This document shows, piece after piece, positions 1 to 5,012 of a stretch of DNA of 6,645 bases (positions are counted from its first letter, which is position 1; each line of letters begins with the position of its first letter). This stretch comes from an uncultured Clostridia bacterium. GTDB lineage: Bacteria; Bacillota; Clostridia; Oscillospirales; Oscillospiraceae. The stretch lies in NCBI GenBank assembly GCA_947177005.1, contig CAMWSZ010000170.1:1-6645 (forward strand), read 5' to 3'. Both the position numbers and the translations under genes were made by a program. The notes under the pieces are model-generated. The model searched no databases, had not been told where the DNA came from, and saw nothing but the letters and a program-made list of their open reading frames with translations.

Positions 1-693
1 AAGTTTGCCCTGCGCTTTTTTAGCGGCAAAACGAGCCAGGAAACCGCTACCCCACAACGTCCCCGCACAATGGCCCCTTATGTCCTGCAAGCCCGCAAGG
101 TGGACTGGTTGCTTGCCATCATGCGCACGATGAACCTTACCAGTCTACAGGCAGTAGAATCACACCTAAAGGCCCAGGCTTGCAGCCTCTTTCTCCGATT
201 GCCACAATTGCCGGACTACTACCGGGACCACGCCGGGATACTGGCCGCAAAGGACCCGGAGAACTACCGACAGCAGCTGGCCCGCCTGGATAAAGCCCCA
301 CAAGCACTGCCCTGCCCCACATTAGAGCAGCTGCACCGGCGGGGCATCTACATCATACGCATTGACCCCCAAAAGCGGGAAATCTGGCTGGCGTCCTTCC
401 CAGGTCGTGACATAAAAGCGGACCGGATTATGGACTGGACTATAGACGCCCACCAATGGGCCGTCTCGCTCCTGCCCTATTACCACTCGCGTCACTGTTA
501 CTACGTCCTAGACGAGAACCACAAAGCGGCTTTACTGGCTGCTCTGACGGCAACCGCTCCTGACACCAAAGCAACCCCCTATTGGGACTATCGGCTCCAG
601 GGCGCAAAACTCTCTGGTGCCGTAAAGCTCGGCCCAGTCAACCGAGATTTTATAAAAAACTGGTGCGGCAATATTCACCGTACCAACATTTAG
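1..693 (+). CDS. Partial protein of unknown function, 3' end of a gene cut by the window edge
   Basis: The reading frame is open from the first base to the TAG at 691-693, giving at least 230 residues, so the 5' end lies outside the window. The first in-frame ATG (position 70) has no Shine-Dalgarno sequence in front of it (the upstream bases are C-rich), so I treat it as internal. The product is soluble-looking and rich in Trp, Tyr and His, with no membrane segment. It has an N-terminal helical part (KVDWLLAIMRTMN) and a later stretch resembling a beta-sheet (GIYIIRIDPQKREIWLASF). I do not recognise the family. Its position just upstream of a DUF6075-like gene and a resolvase is typical of the tail of a mobilisation operon in clostridial plasmids or ICEs, so the C-terminal part of a relaxase-type protein is possible, but no catalytic motif is visible to support that. 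The next gene follows after 22 bp, so co-transcription is likely. Confidence 0.6.
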   Translation, partial: KFALRFFSGKTSQETATPQRPRTMAPYVLQARKVDWLLAIMRTMNLTSLQAVESHLKAQACSLFLRLPQLPDYYRDHAGILAAKDPENYRQQLARLDKAPQALPCPTLEQLHRRGIYIIRIDPQKREIWLASFPGRDIKADRIMDWTIDAHQWAVSLLPYYHSRHCYYVLDENHKAALLAALTATAPDTKATPYWDYRLQGAKLSGAVKLGPVNRDFIKNWCGNIHRTNI

Positions 694-715
694 ATCAGAA
701 AGGAATGATTCAGTT

Positions 716-1081
716 ATGTTGAATTTTGTCCCTTACCAATTTCACTTTGTATCCAAGGCCCACGAGGATTTTTTCCGTGAGGCCGTCCACGCAACCGGAA
801 CCGCCTACCAGCCCACCATTGCCGCCCTCTACCTCCTGTCTGCTTGCGAGGAAACCAGGGAGCACATTTGGGAGGTAGTGGACCCGGACGGCGAGATTAA
901 GGACGATTGCTGGGACTGCTGGGAGGATGAGGACAGCCGCCGCTGCGTGGCTCTGGCGGCTAACCTCACCGGCTGCGGCTCCTACCCCGTCCTTTCCCCG
1001 GCCTACCTCTACGATACCCCCATTGCCCCGGTCCTATGGGCTGCGACAGAGTTTTGGCTCCGTAACCGGGACATCACCTAA
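716..1081 (+). CDS. DUF6075-like small accessory protein of mobile elements
   Basis: This is a 121-aa acidic protein with no signal peptide or membrane segment. The start is ATG 716, preceded by AAAGGA at 699-704. An ATG at 705 is in another frame and stops at once. From memory of the family, the order of motifs resembles DUF6075 proteins: SKAHEDFF (residues 13-20), then a helix with CEETREHI (44-51), an acidic Cys/Trp segment (DDCWDCWEDED, 63-73), then CVALAANL followed by SPAYLYD and APVLWAA near the end. DUF6075-type proteins are found on Firmicutes plasmids and ICEs; their function is unknown. The cluster of Cys residues (44, 65, 68, 77, 87) might bind metal, but no classic CxxC pair arrangement is complete. 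It lies 22 bp after the upstream gene and before a strong terminator, so it is probably the last gene of that operon. The gene call is secure; the family assignment is moderate. Confidence 0.75.
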   Translation: MLNFVPYQFHFVSKAHEDFFREAVHATGTAYQPTIAALYLLSACEETREHIWEVVDPDGEIKDDCWDCWEDEDSRRCVALAANLTGCGSYPVLSPAYLYDTPIAPVLWAATEFWLRNRDIT

Positions 1082-1090
1082 GCTATTCTA

Positions 1091-1200
1091 GGGTATACCC
1101 CATTTTTGCAACAATAAGAGGGCGAAAAGCGGTAAATATAGACTTGCTTTTCGCCCTCTTTTACATTTTGCAGGTCAATTCAAGACCCTATTTTTACATT
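1091..1200. promoter_or_regulatory. Candidate resolvase (res-type) site region
   Basis: The gap before the resolvase gene carries a perfect 10-bp palindrome GGGTATACCC (1091-1100). It also has a 14-bp imperfect direct repeat, ACCCCATTTTTGCA at 1097-1110 and ACCCTATTTTTACA at 1185-1198 (12 of 14 identical, 88 bp apart), and a shorter related copy, CATTTTGCA, at 1164-1172. Small serine resolvases of the Tn3 group usually bind several subsites in the roughly 120 bp next to their own gene, so the placement fits. The repeats are AT-rich and short, so this is a suggestion only. Confidence 0.3.
1116..1165 (+). terminator. Intrinsic terminator after the DUF6075-like gene
   Basis: A perfect 15-bp inverted repeat (AAGAGGGCGAAAAGC at 1116-1130, complement at 1146-1160) encloses a 15-nt loop and is followed by TT and then ACATTTT. 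It starts 35 bp after the stop codon at 1079-1081. The large loop and the short, interrupted T-tract are not ideal, so a second role in the resolvase's recombination site is possible. Confidence 0.7.
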
Positions 1201-1219
1201 ACAAAAGGAGATTGCTTTT

Positions 1220-1789
1220 ATGTCTAAAATTGCCTACGTTCGGGTTAGCACCCAGGAACAGAACGAAGCCCGTCAGCGAGAAGCCCTTGCCACCCGTGAG
1301 ATTGATAAATGGTTTGTGGAGAAGACCAGCGGCAAGAACACAGACCGCCCGGAGTATCAAAAGATGATGGACTGGATACGGGAGGGGGACACCATCTACA
1401 TTCATGATCTTTCACGGCTTGCCCGCTCCACCCTGGACCTGCTGCATCTGTTGAATACCCTTGAGGACAAGGGCGTTGCCCTGGTTTCTGACAAGGAGAA
1501 CATCGACACCAGCACCGCTACCGGGAAACTGATTATTACGGTAATTGCAGCTATTAACGAGTTTGAGCGGGCAAACCTGCTGGAACGCCAGCGAGAGGGC
1601 ATTGCCATAGCAAAGCGTGAGGGTAAATACAAGGGAAGGCAACCCGTGACCATCCCCGACCTGCCCCGGCATTATGACCGCTACATACGCCGGGAAATCA
1701 GCAAGGCGGCATTAGCGCGGGAACTGGGCATATCCCGGCCTACGCTTGACCGGCTTTTTGCCGAATATAAAAGGCACCCAGCATCGTAA
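1220..1789 (+). CDS. Small serine recombinase, resolvase/invertase family
   Basis: This 189-aa protein has the standard length for the resolvase/DNA-invertase family. The catalytic domain spans residues 3-138. It starts YVRVSTQEQN with nucleophile Ser10 and Arg8, continues to the RLAR motif at 66-69 (active-site arginines R66 and R69), and has the EFERANLLERQREG segment (114-127) that begins the dimerisation helix E. The C-terminal helix-turn-helix lies at about 154-182, with the recognition helix around GISRPTLDRLF. Such enzymes cut both strands at paired sites through a phosphoserine link. In plasmids and elements they resolve dimers or cointegrates, and in other settings they invert segments. 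The start ATG is supported by AAAAGGAG at 1202-1209. The gene stands alone between terminators, next to candidate res-like repeats, which favours a resolvase role over an invertase one. No key residue appears to be missing. Confidence 0.95.
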   Translation: MSKIAYVRVSTQEQNEARQREALATREIDKWFVEKTSGKNTDRPEYQKMMDWIREGDTIYIHDLSRLARSTLDLLHLLNTLEDKGVALVSDKENIDTSTATGKLIITVIAAINEFERANLLERQREGIAIAKREGKYKGRQPVTIPDLPRHYDRYIRREISKAALARELGISRPTLDRLFAEYKRHPAS

Positions 1790-1802
1790 TGACGGGTGCC
1801 TT
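1771..1802. terminator. Bidirectional terminator between convergent genes
   Basis: A 9-bp perfect stem (AAGGCACCC at 1771-1779, GGGTGCCTT at 1794-1802) with a 14-nt loop overlaps the last codons of the resolvase and the stop codon of the - strand regulator. Read on the - strand it is followed by TTTTATATT, a good U-tract. On the + strand the tail is only TTACTC, so it should work best for the regulator gene. Confidence 0.7.
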
Positions 1803-2022
1803 ACTCAATACTGTCCGGTTTCTCTTCCGGTGTGATTTTTACAACAGCTTCTACGGGGCATTGAAGGATATTACAAAGGTCCTGAATGGTGTTCAAGGTT
1901 ACGCTTCTGTTTTTTCGCAGAGCATCTAAAGTCCCAGTGCTGAATCCGTACAAATGGATTAGCTGGTATTGAGAAATACCTTGCTCTTTCATGGTGGCCC
2001 ATAATGGCGAAAAACTAATCAT
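1801..2022 (-). CDS. Small XRE-family (Cro/CI-type) DNA-binding regulator
   Basis: The 73-aa product is almost entirely one Cro/CI helix-turn-helix domain: MKEQGISQYQLIHLYGFS forms helices 1-2, STGTLDALRKN the recognition helix (about 28-38), and SVTLNTIQDLCNILQCPVEAVV (40-61) the closing helices. It ends in an acidic tail. Single-domain regulators of this type, usually starting MIS(Y/F).PLW, are common in Firmicutes mobile elements. I chose the ATG at 2022-2020 because GGAG lies 6 nt upstream and because the family normally starts at this point. In-frame ATGs at 2034 and 2028 would add four or two residues; the one at 2034 has its purine tract directly adjacent, which is unfavourable. It is divergent from the SLH-domain gene and convergent with the resolvase. 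The likely job is repression of itself and perhaps of the divergent gene, inferred from layout. Confidence 0.88.
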   Translation of the reverse strand: MISFSPLWATMKEQGISQYQLIHLYGFSTGTLDALRKNRSVTLNTIQDLCNILQCPVEAVVKITPEEKPDSIE

Positions 2023-2042
2023 TGACATCTCCATCCTTCGGG

Positions 2043-2053
2043 TATAGTCTATA
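2043..2053. promoter_or_regulatory. Short dyad upstream of the XRE gene, possible operator
   Basis: TATAG-T-CTATA is a perfect 5-bp inverted repeat around one central base, about 20 bp upstream of the regulator's start. Cro/CI-type dimers bind such short dyads, and autoregulation from here would be conventional. AT-rich sequence makes short dyads common, so the support is positional only. Confidence 0.3.
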
Positions 2054-2066
2054 TGATAAGTTTTTC

Positions 2067-2095
2067 TTGCGCATTGCCGGATATTCGGCTATAAT
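2067..2095 (+). promoter_or_regulatory. Sigma-A-type promoter of the SLH-domain gene, with dyad in the spacer
   Basis: A perfect -10 box TATAAT (2090-2095) stands 17 bp after TTGCGC (2067-2072), a weak -35 that keeps only TTG. Transcription would begin near 2102, just ahead of the AAGGTGG Shine-Dalgarno at 2111-2117. The spacer holds the imperfect palindrome CCGGATATTCGG (2077-2088, one mismatched pair). A protein bound there would block RNA polymerase, so it is a plausible operator for the divergent XRE regulator. Confidence 0.65.
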
Positions 2096-2125
2096 GAAGC
2101 AACAACAAGAAAGGTGGATGTATCC

Positions 2126-3298
2126 ATGAGAAAGAAACTATCCCTACTCCTATCCCTTCTGCTTTGCCTTGGGCTGGTCCCCAGCGCCTACGCGGACAAC
2201 AGCCCATTCACGGACGTAGCGCCTGATTTCTGGGCCTATGAGGAAATTATGGAAGCCTACAACGCCGGGGTGATGACTGGGACTGGCACTACGGAGAGCG
2301 GAGGGAAGATTTTCACTCCGTCCGGGAAGCTGAATTTTCCGCAGTTTGTCACTATACTGACTCGTGCATTCTACAATGATGATGTTCAGAATAAGTCCTT
2401 TTCTGGACCTTGGCCTGAACCGAACTATTTGGCTGCCTATCTGCACGATCTCTTTACTGATGTAAGGAGTTGGAGTTATAGTAGTGAGGTTGAGGTAACG
2501 CGTGAAGTCATGGCTCAGATGATGTATAACGTCATGGTGGACAAGGGGGCCATTCTTCCGGGCGCAGCCGAGATTCAGGCGACTATGAACAAAATTCCCG
2601 ACCTTTCCTCTGTGGACAGCAATTACAAAACGGCAGTGGCGGTGTGCTACTACCTGGATTTGCTTTCCGGCGTGGATGCCAGCGGAACCTTTGCACCGAA
2701 GGGTGTTCTGAACCGCGCACAGACCGCAGTAATTTATGTCCGATTGAAAAAAGCGGTCAACACACTAAGCACAGGCATTCCCGCCACTCCGGGGACTGCA
2801 TCCCCCGATACGCCGCCACAGACCCCTTCTGGCGCAACTCTTACCAACGGAATGCCTGTGACAGAGGAAAATGTACTCGCTCTGCTTGAAGAGTACCGGA
2901 ATGGGAAGGAGCCAGGGGAGAGGGCAAATGCGGCTGGGTTTACTTCGTATGTAGATGTGTCTAAGTATGATGCGTATGAGCCAAAGTACCGCATTGTCCT
3001 TCCGAGTGGTCCAATGAATGGAATTGAATGTGCCAAGTTTGCATTTGCTTTTTTTGATGAGCTTTTTGGAGAGGATACACCTATGCGAGAAGTTACAGAT
3101 AAAGCAGATATCCGCCCTGGAGACTTGCTTCATTTTGATGGACATTGGGCAATAGCTACAACCAATACGTATTCCACTCAATGGATAGAATTTAACATAA
3201 GGACAGTTGATGGTGGAGAGGCTGGTATTATTGCGTGGGGAAACGTTGATAAAAGTCTAAGAAATTTAATTACTGCTTATACTCGTTATCCAGAGTAA
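2126..3298 (+). CDS. Secreted SLH-domain protein with C-terminal cysteine-hydrolase-like domain
   Basis: I chose the ATG at 2126 (390 aa) because AAAGGTGG lies 8 nt upstream and the peptide then starts as a normal signal peptide: MRKK, a Leu-rich core (residues 5-18), and a likely cleavage after AYA (A23). An in-frame GTG at 2114 overlaps that ribosome site. S-layer homology repeats follow: SPFTDVAPDFWAY to ILTRAF (about 26-82) and IPDLSSVDSNYKTA to IYVRLKKAV (about 157-211), with a divergent middle segment from FTDVRSW. SLH repeats anchor proteins to pyruvylated wall polymers. A Pro/Thr linker (about 218-240) leads to a C-terminal domain with IECAKFAFAFF (Cys302), RPGDLLHFDGHW (His340) and QWIEFNI. 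The Cys/His order, with 'PGD' before the His, fits the NlpC/P60-CHAP superfamily of cell-wall peptidases and amidases; this is inferred, not proven. By hand count the last 360 bp are about 40% GC against about 58% near the 5' end. Confidence 0.85.
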   Translation: MRKKLSLLLSLLLCLGLVPSAYADNSPFTDVAPDFWAYEEIMEAYNAGVMTGTGTTESGGKIFTPSGKLNFPQFVTILTRAFYNDDVQNKSFSGPWPEPNYLAAYLHDLFTDVRSWSYSSEVEVTREVMAQMMYNVMVDKGAILPGAAEIQATMNKIPDLSSVDSNYKTAVAVCYYLDLLSGVDASGTFAPKGVLNRAQTAVIYVRLKKAVNTLSTGIPATPGTASPDTPPQTPSGATLTNGMPVTEENVLALLEEYRNGKEPGERANAAGFTSYVDVSKYDAYEPKYRIVLPSGPMNGIECAKFAFAFFDELFGEDTPMREVTDKADIRPGDLLHFDGHWAIATTNTYSTQWIEFNIRTVDGGEAGIIAWGNVDKSLRNLITAYTRYPE

Positions 3299-3300
3299 TG

Positions 3301-3346
3301 AAAACTCTCGCAGAAGATTTTATTGATTTTCTGCGAGAGTTTTTTT
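3301..3346 (+). terminator. Strong intrinsic terminator of the SLH-domain gene
   Basis: A 15-bp perfect stem (AAAACTCTCGCAGAA at 3301-3315, complement at 3329-3343) starts two bases after the stop codon, has a 13-nt loop, and runs into seven T residues (3340-3346). The A-run on the left arm would let it work from the opposite side too. Confidence 0.93.
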
Positions 3347-3419
3347 CTGCTTCTTGGAAAACAGCTTTTGAAGTGGTCCGTTCCTGTTTTGCTTTTGTTA
3401 CCCATATACATCCTTTGAG

Positions 3420-3457
3420 AAGCCCCCGCCCAGTTGGGCGGGGGCTTTCCTTGTTTC
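3420..3457 (+). terminator. Second, GC-rich hairpin terminator
   Basis: AAGCCCCCGCCC (3420-3431) pairs perfectly with GGGCGGGGGCTT (3436-3447) around an AGTT tetraloop. TTTCCTTGTTT follows. This is a very stable 12-bp stem with a broken U-tract. It acts as a backup to the terminator 80 bp upstream, or stops transcription entering from elsewhere. Confidence 0.75.
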
Positions 3458-3458
3458 T

Positions 3459-3477
3459 GCGGAGGTCCTACCTCTGC
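3459..3477 (+). repeat. Short hairpin GCGGAGGT / ACCTCTGC
   Basis: An 8-bp stem (3459-3466 with 3470-3477, one G-U pair in RNA) has a 3-nt loop CCT and lies directly behind the GC-rich terminator. No U-tract follows, so it is probably not a terminator. The left arm contains GGAGGT, but no reading frame begins near it. Confidence 0.45.
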
Positions 3478-3849
3478 TCACAGATGGCTGGGTGGTTCCC
3501 TTGTGCATACCTACGAACTTTTTTTGTATGTCCCTACAGACACCAAAAATCTTAACTTCTGAGAGAGATATACAGCAAAAAACAGATCTATATCATCGCT
3601 TTTCTTCACTATTTTGCATTGTAAAAATGACGTTTTTGTGCCGCTTTTCTCGCTTAGAATCCCCAATTTTTTTGGGGAAAAACACGCTGGAAAATCGAGG
3701 AGACTGCATACCATATAGTGCCTGTTTCCCCGGGACCTTTCCACCGGGGGCAGAGCTGGCCTAATAGATATCCGCGTCTTCGTAGCAACTTTCTTTGGTC
3801 AAGTCGTCGGAAGCAGAGGAAAGGATTAGAAAGAAATGGAGGTATTGCG

Positions 3850-4761
3850 ATGGATACGATAGATTTTTTCCGGGTTTATGGTCCTCATGAAGACCAAAAA
3901 GCGTACACAAAATTGAAAAAAGCGGCTGCTCCTGCTGGTTGTAAGGCATGGATTAGGACCTTGAAGGGTACTAAAAATCACATCTGCTGGTTCAAAATCC
4001 AGTGCCATGAGCAGCTTGGATACAGCACTCCCACGAAGCAAGACATAGCAAATCTGCGATCTATTGTCGATGGTTGGCTTGCCTGTGCCGACTTATCTTT
4101 AGACGATTTCACCCTGGCACGCATCGACTACGATTATAATTTCTACATGTCGCCGGATGAAGCCGATTTGCTGCTTAACACAATGCAGCAGCTTTCAACT
4201 AAAACCGCACGGATGGAAAAATGGAACGGCACAAGTGATCCAACGGTTTATTATCAATGTAAATCCCGCCATATGCAGCTATACCGCAAAGACAAAGAAC
4301 GCAAAGATAAGAAAAAGCCCGTCAAAGCAGAAGAAGAGTGTATGTGCAGGCAAGAAGTCCAGTGTCACTCTGGTCGTATCAAGTATATGCGCCGGAAATA
4401 TGGATTAGTCCGGGATTGGGATAATTGGGTTACCCCAGAAATGGAAGCCTACTATCTGACTGCGGCAGAATCGGTTTTTCCATCCGGCGATTTCTATTCG
4501 CTGGATAGAGCCGCCGCCATCATCCAGGCCAGCAGTTATTCCGATTGCAAAAAAAAGCGGCTGCAAGAAATGCTTGCCATCATCCAAAAAGACACAGTAG
4601 CGGCACTGAAAGACTTCGCTTGCCCCAACACAATTAAGAAATATTTCGCCATGTTGAAAGAATTAAACGTCAATCCACTGACAATTAAGGTCAATCCAGA
4701 AGACAATCCATCAGGAATTACATACATCAAAAACCCGTTTTTTAAGAGCAAAGGAATCTGA
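3850..4761 (+). CDS. Replication-initiator/relaxase-like protein (Rep_trans or phage II/X type)
   Basis: The protein is 303 aa from ATG 3850, which has an excellent GGAGGT (3838-3843) 6 nt upstream. The frame is open back to a GTG at 3718, but that stretch has no ribosome site and looks noncoding. Motifs in order: LARIDYDYNFY (89-99), the RID/D-type strand of rolling-circle initiators; PTVYYQC (131-137) followed by MQLYRKDKERKDK (142-154), matching the 'Y-F-x-S ... L-Y-x-K-x-x-E' pattern in which the nicking Tyr is expected; and RQEVQCHSGRIKYM (167-180), like the 'R-x-E-x-R' core strand. A C-terminal PNTIKKYFAMLKELNVNPLTI (259-279) resembles the closing helix segment of phage gene II/X proteins. 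I see no clear HUH motif, as in the pT181 RepC group. Known relatives nick one strand to start rolling-circle replication or conjugal transfer. The small gene and serine recombinase behind it favour a mobile-element role. The family is inferred from motif order. Confidence 0.72.
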   Translation: MDTIDFFRVYGPHEDQKAYTKLKKAAAPAGCKAWIRTLKGTKNHICWFKIQCHEQLGYSTPTKQDIANLRSIVDGWLACADLSLDDFTLARIDYDYNFYMSPDEADLLLNTMQQLSTKTARMEKWNGTSDPTVYYQCKSRHMQLYRKDKERKDKKKPVKAEEECMCRQEVQCHSGRIKYMRRKYGLVRDWDNWVTPEMEAYYLTAAESVFPSGDFYSLDRAAAIIQASSYSDCKKKRLQEMLAIIQKDTVAALKDFACPNTIKKYFAMLKELNVNPLTIKVNPEDNPSGITYIKNPFFKSKGI

Positions 4762-4778
4762 ATTAGGGGGTATAACGA

Positions 4779-4928
4779 ATGGAAAATAGCAATAATAAGA
4801 CGAAAAACAAGCGAATCCGCTTGGAGGATATCAAAGTAACCGTACATATTCCCGATAACGTTAGTGAAAGCGTCCGGCGGGAGAAAATAAACCTGATTTA
4901 TGACATTTTAAGCAAAAAATCAGCATAA
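4779..4928 (+). CDS. 49-aa small protein between rep-like and recombinase genes, possibly TnpW-like
   Basis: The short frame ATG 4779 to TAA 4926-4928 has a strong AGGGGG ribosome site at 4765-4770, 8 nt upstream, and begins 17 bp after the Rep-like stop, so the two genes are probably one transcript. The product begins with a basic, Asn/Lys-rich tail (MENSNNKTKNKRIRLED). It continues with a compact segment, IKVTVHIPDNVSESVRREKI, then NLIYDILSKKSA, which looks like a beta-strand followed by an amphipathic helix. The pattern 'hydrophobic strand - SE/KE - x - R/Q - x - K - I/L - x - x - I' and the place just ahead of a large serine recombinase recall TnpW-type proteins of Tn4451-like clostridial transposons. 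That link comes from memory and position and is not proven. Function is unknown; a directionality factor or a small DNA-binding partner would fit the context. Confidence 0.72.
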   Translation: MENSNNKTKNKRIRLEDIKVTVHIPDNVSESVRREKINLIYDILSKKSA

Positions 4929-4933
4929 AAGCG

Positions 4934-4962
4934 TTGTCAAAACAGGCCGATAGTGCTATACT
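4934..4962 (+). promoter_or_regulatory. Sigma-A-type promoter of the large serine recombinase
   Basis: TTGTCA (4934-4939) and TATACT (4957-4962) are separated by exactly 17 bp, each one base from consensus. Transcription would start near 4969, leaving a leader of about 44 nt before the recombinase ATG. The -35 begins 5 bp after the stop of the small gene, so the recombinase can be expressed independently of rep. The -10 box lies inside the inverted repeat 4945-4987. Confidence 0.82.
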
Positions 4963-4987
4963 ATTTAGTAGGTAGCATTTATCGGCC
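4945..4987. repeat. Long imperfect inverted repeat over the recombinase promoter
   Basis: The outer arms GGCCGATA (4945-4952) and TATCGGCC (4980-4987) pair perfectly. Inside, TGCTA (4954-4958) pairs with TAGCA (4973-4977) and TACTA (4959-4963) with TAGTA (4966-4970), leaving a TT loop and small bulges. That makes 18 paired bases in 43 nt, covering the -10 box and the expected start point. It is followed by CGTTATTTTTT, so it could terminate transcription coming from the rep/small-gene operon. It could equally be an operator or recombinase-binding site that regulates the recombinase. Confidence 0.7.
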
Positions 4988-5012
4988 CGTTATTTTTTAA
5001 GGAGACGATAAA

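Larger units (their letters stand above)
3347..3849. other. Noncoding region between the SLH gene and the Rep-like gene
   Basis: There is no supportable gene in this stretch of about 500 bp. Besides the hairpins listed separately, it holds an AT-rich block (about 3520-3680) with several small dyads: GATATA/TATATC (3567-3572, 3589-3594), AAAAA-TGACG-TTTTT (3623-3637) and CCCCAA-TTTTT-TTGGGG (3661-3677). A GC-rich dyad follows, CCCCGG/CCGGGG (3728-3733, 3744-3749). A possible -10 TATAGT at 3714-3719 has no convincing -35. The Rep-like gene starts straight after, so an origin or nicking site and the rep promoter are the natural candidates for this DNA. I see no known nick motif or iterons, so this stays open. 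Confidence 0.5.

Noticed and set aside
70..72. ATG at 70 as a true gene start
   Set aside because: The frame is open to the window edge and the ATG is preceded by C-rich sequence without a ribosome site.
2126..2170. Lipoprotein signal in the SLH protein because of Cys14
   Set aside because: The residues before the Cys are LLL, not a lipobox, while AYA gives a normal signal peptidase I site.
2734..3181. Two long antisense frames (100 and 138 codons) opposite the SLH gene
   Set aside because: They lie inside a well-supported gene, lack ribosome sites, and look like shadows of it.
3298..3555. 85-codon + strand frame starting in the stop of the SLH gene
   Set aside because: It runs straight through two strong terminator hairpins, has no ribosome site of its own, and the peptide has low-quality composition.
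3299..3680. Direct repeats suggesting a CRISPR array or iterons
   Set aside because: Only T-rich similarity was seen; there are no regular repeats with spacers.
3718..3849. Upstream extension of the Rep-like protein to a GTG at 3718
   Set aside because: There is no Shine-Dalgarno before it, the sequence looks noncoding, and ATG 3850 has an ideal GGAGGT site.
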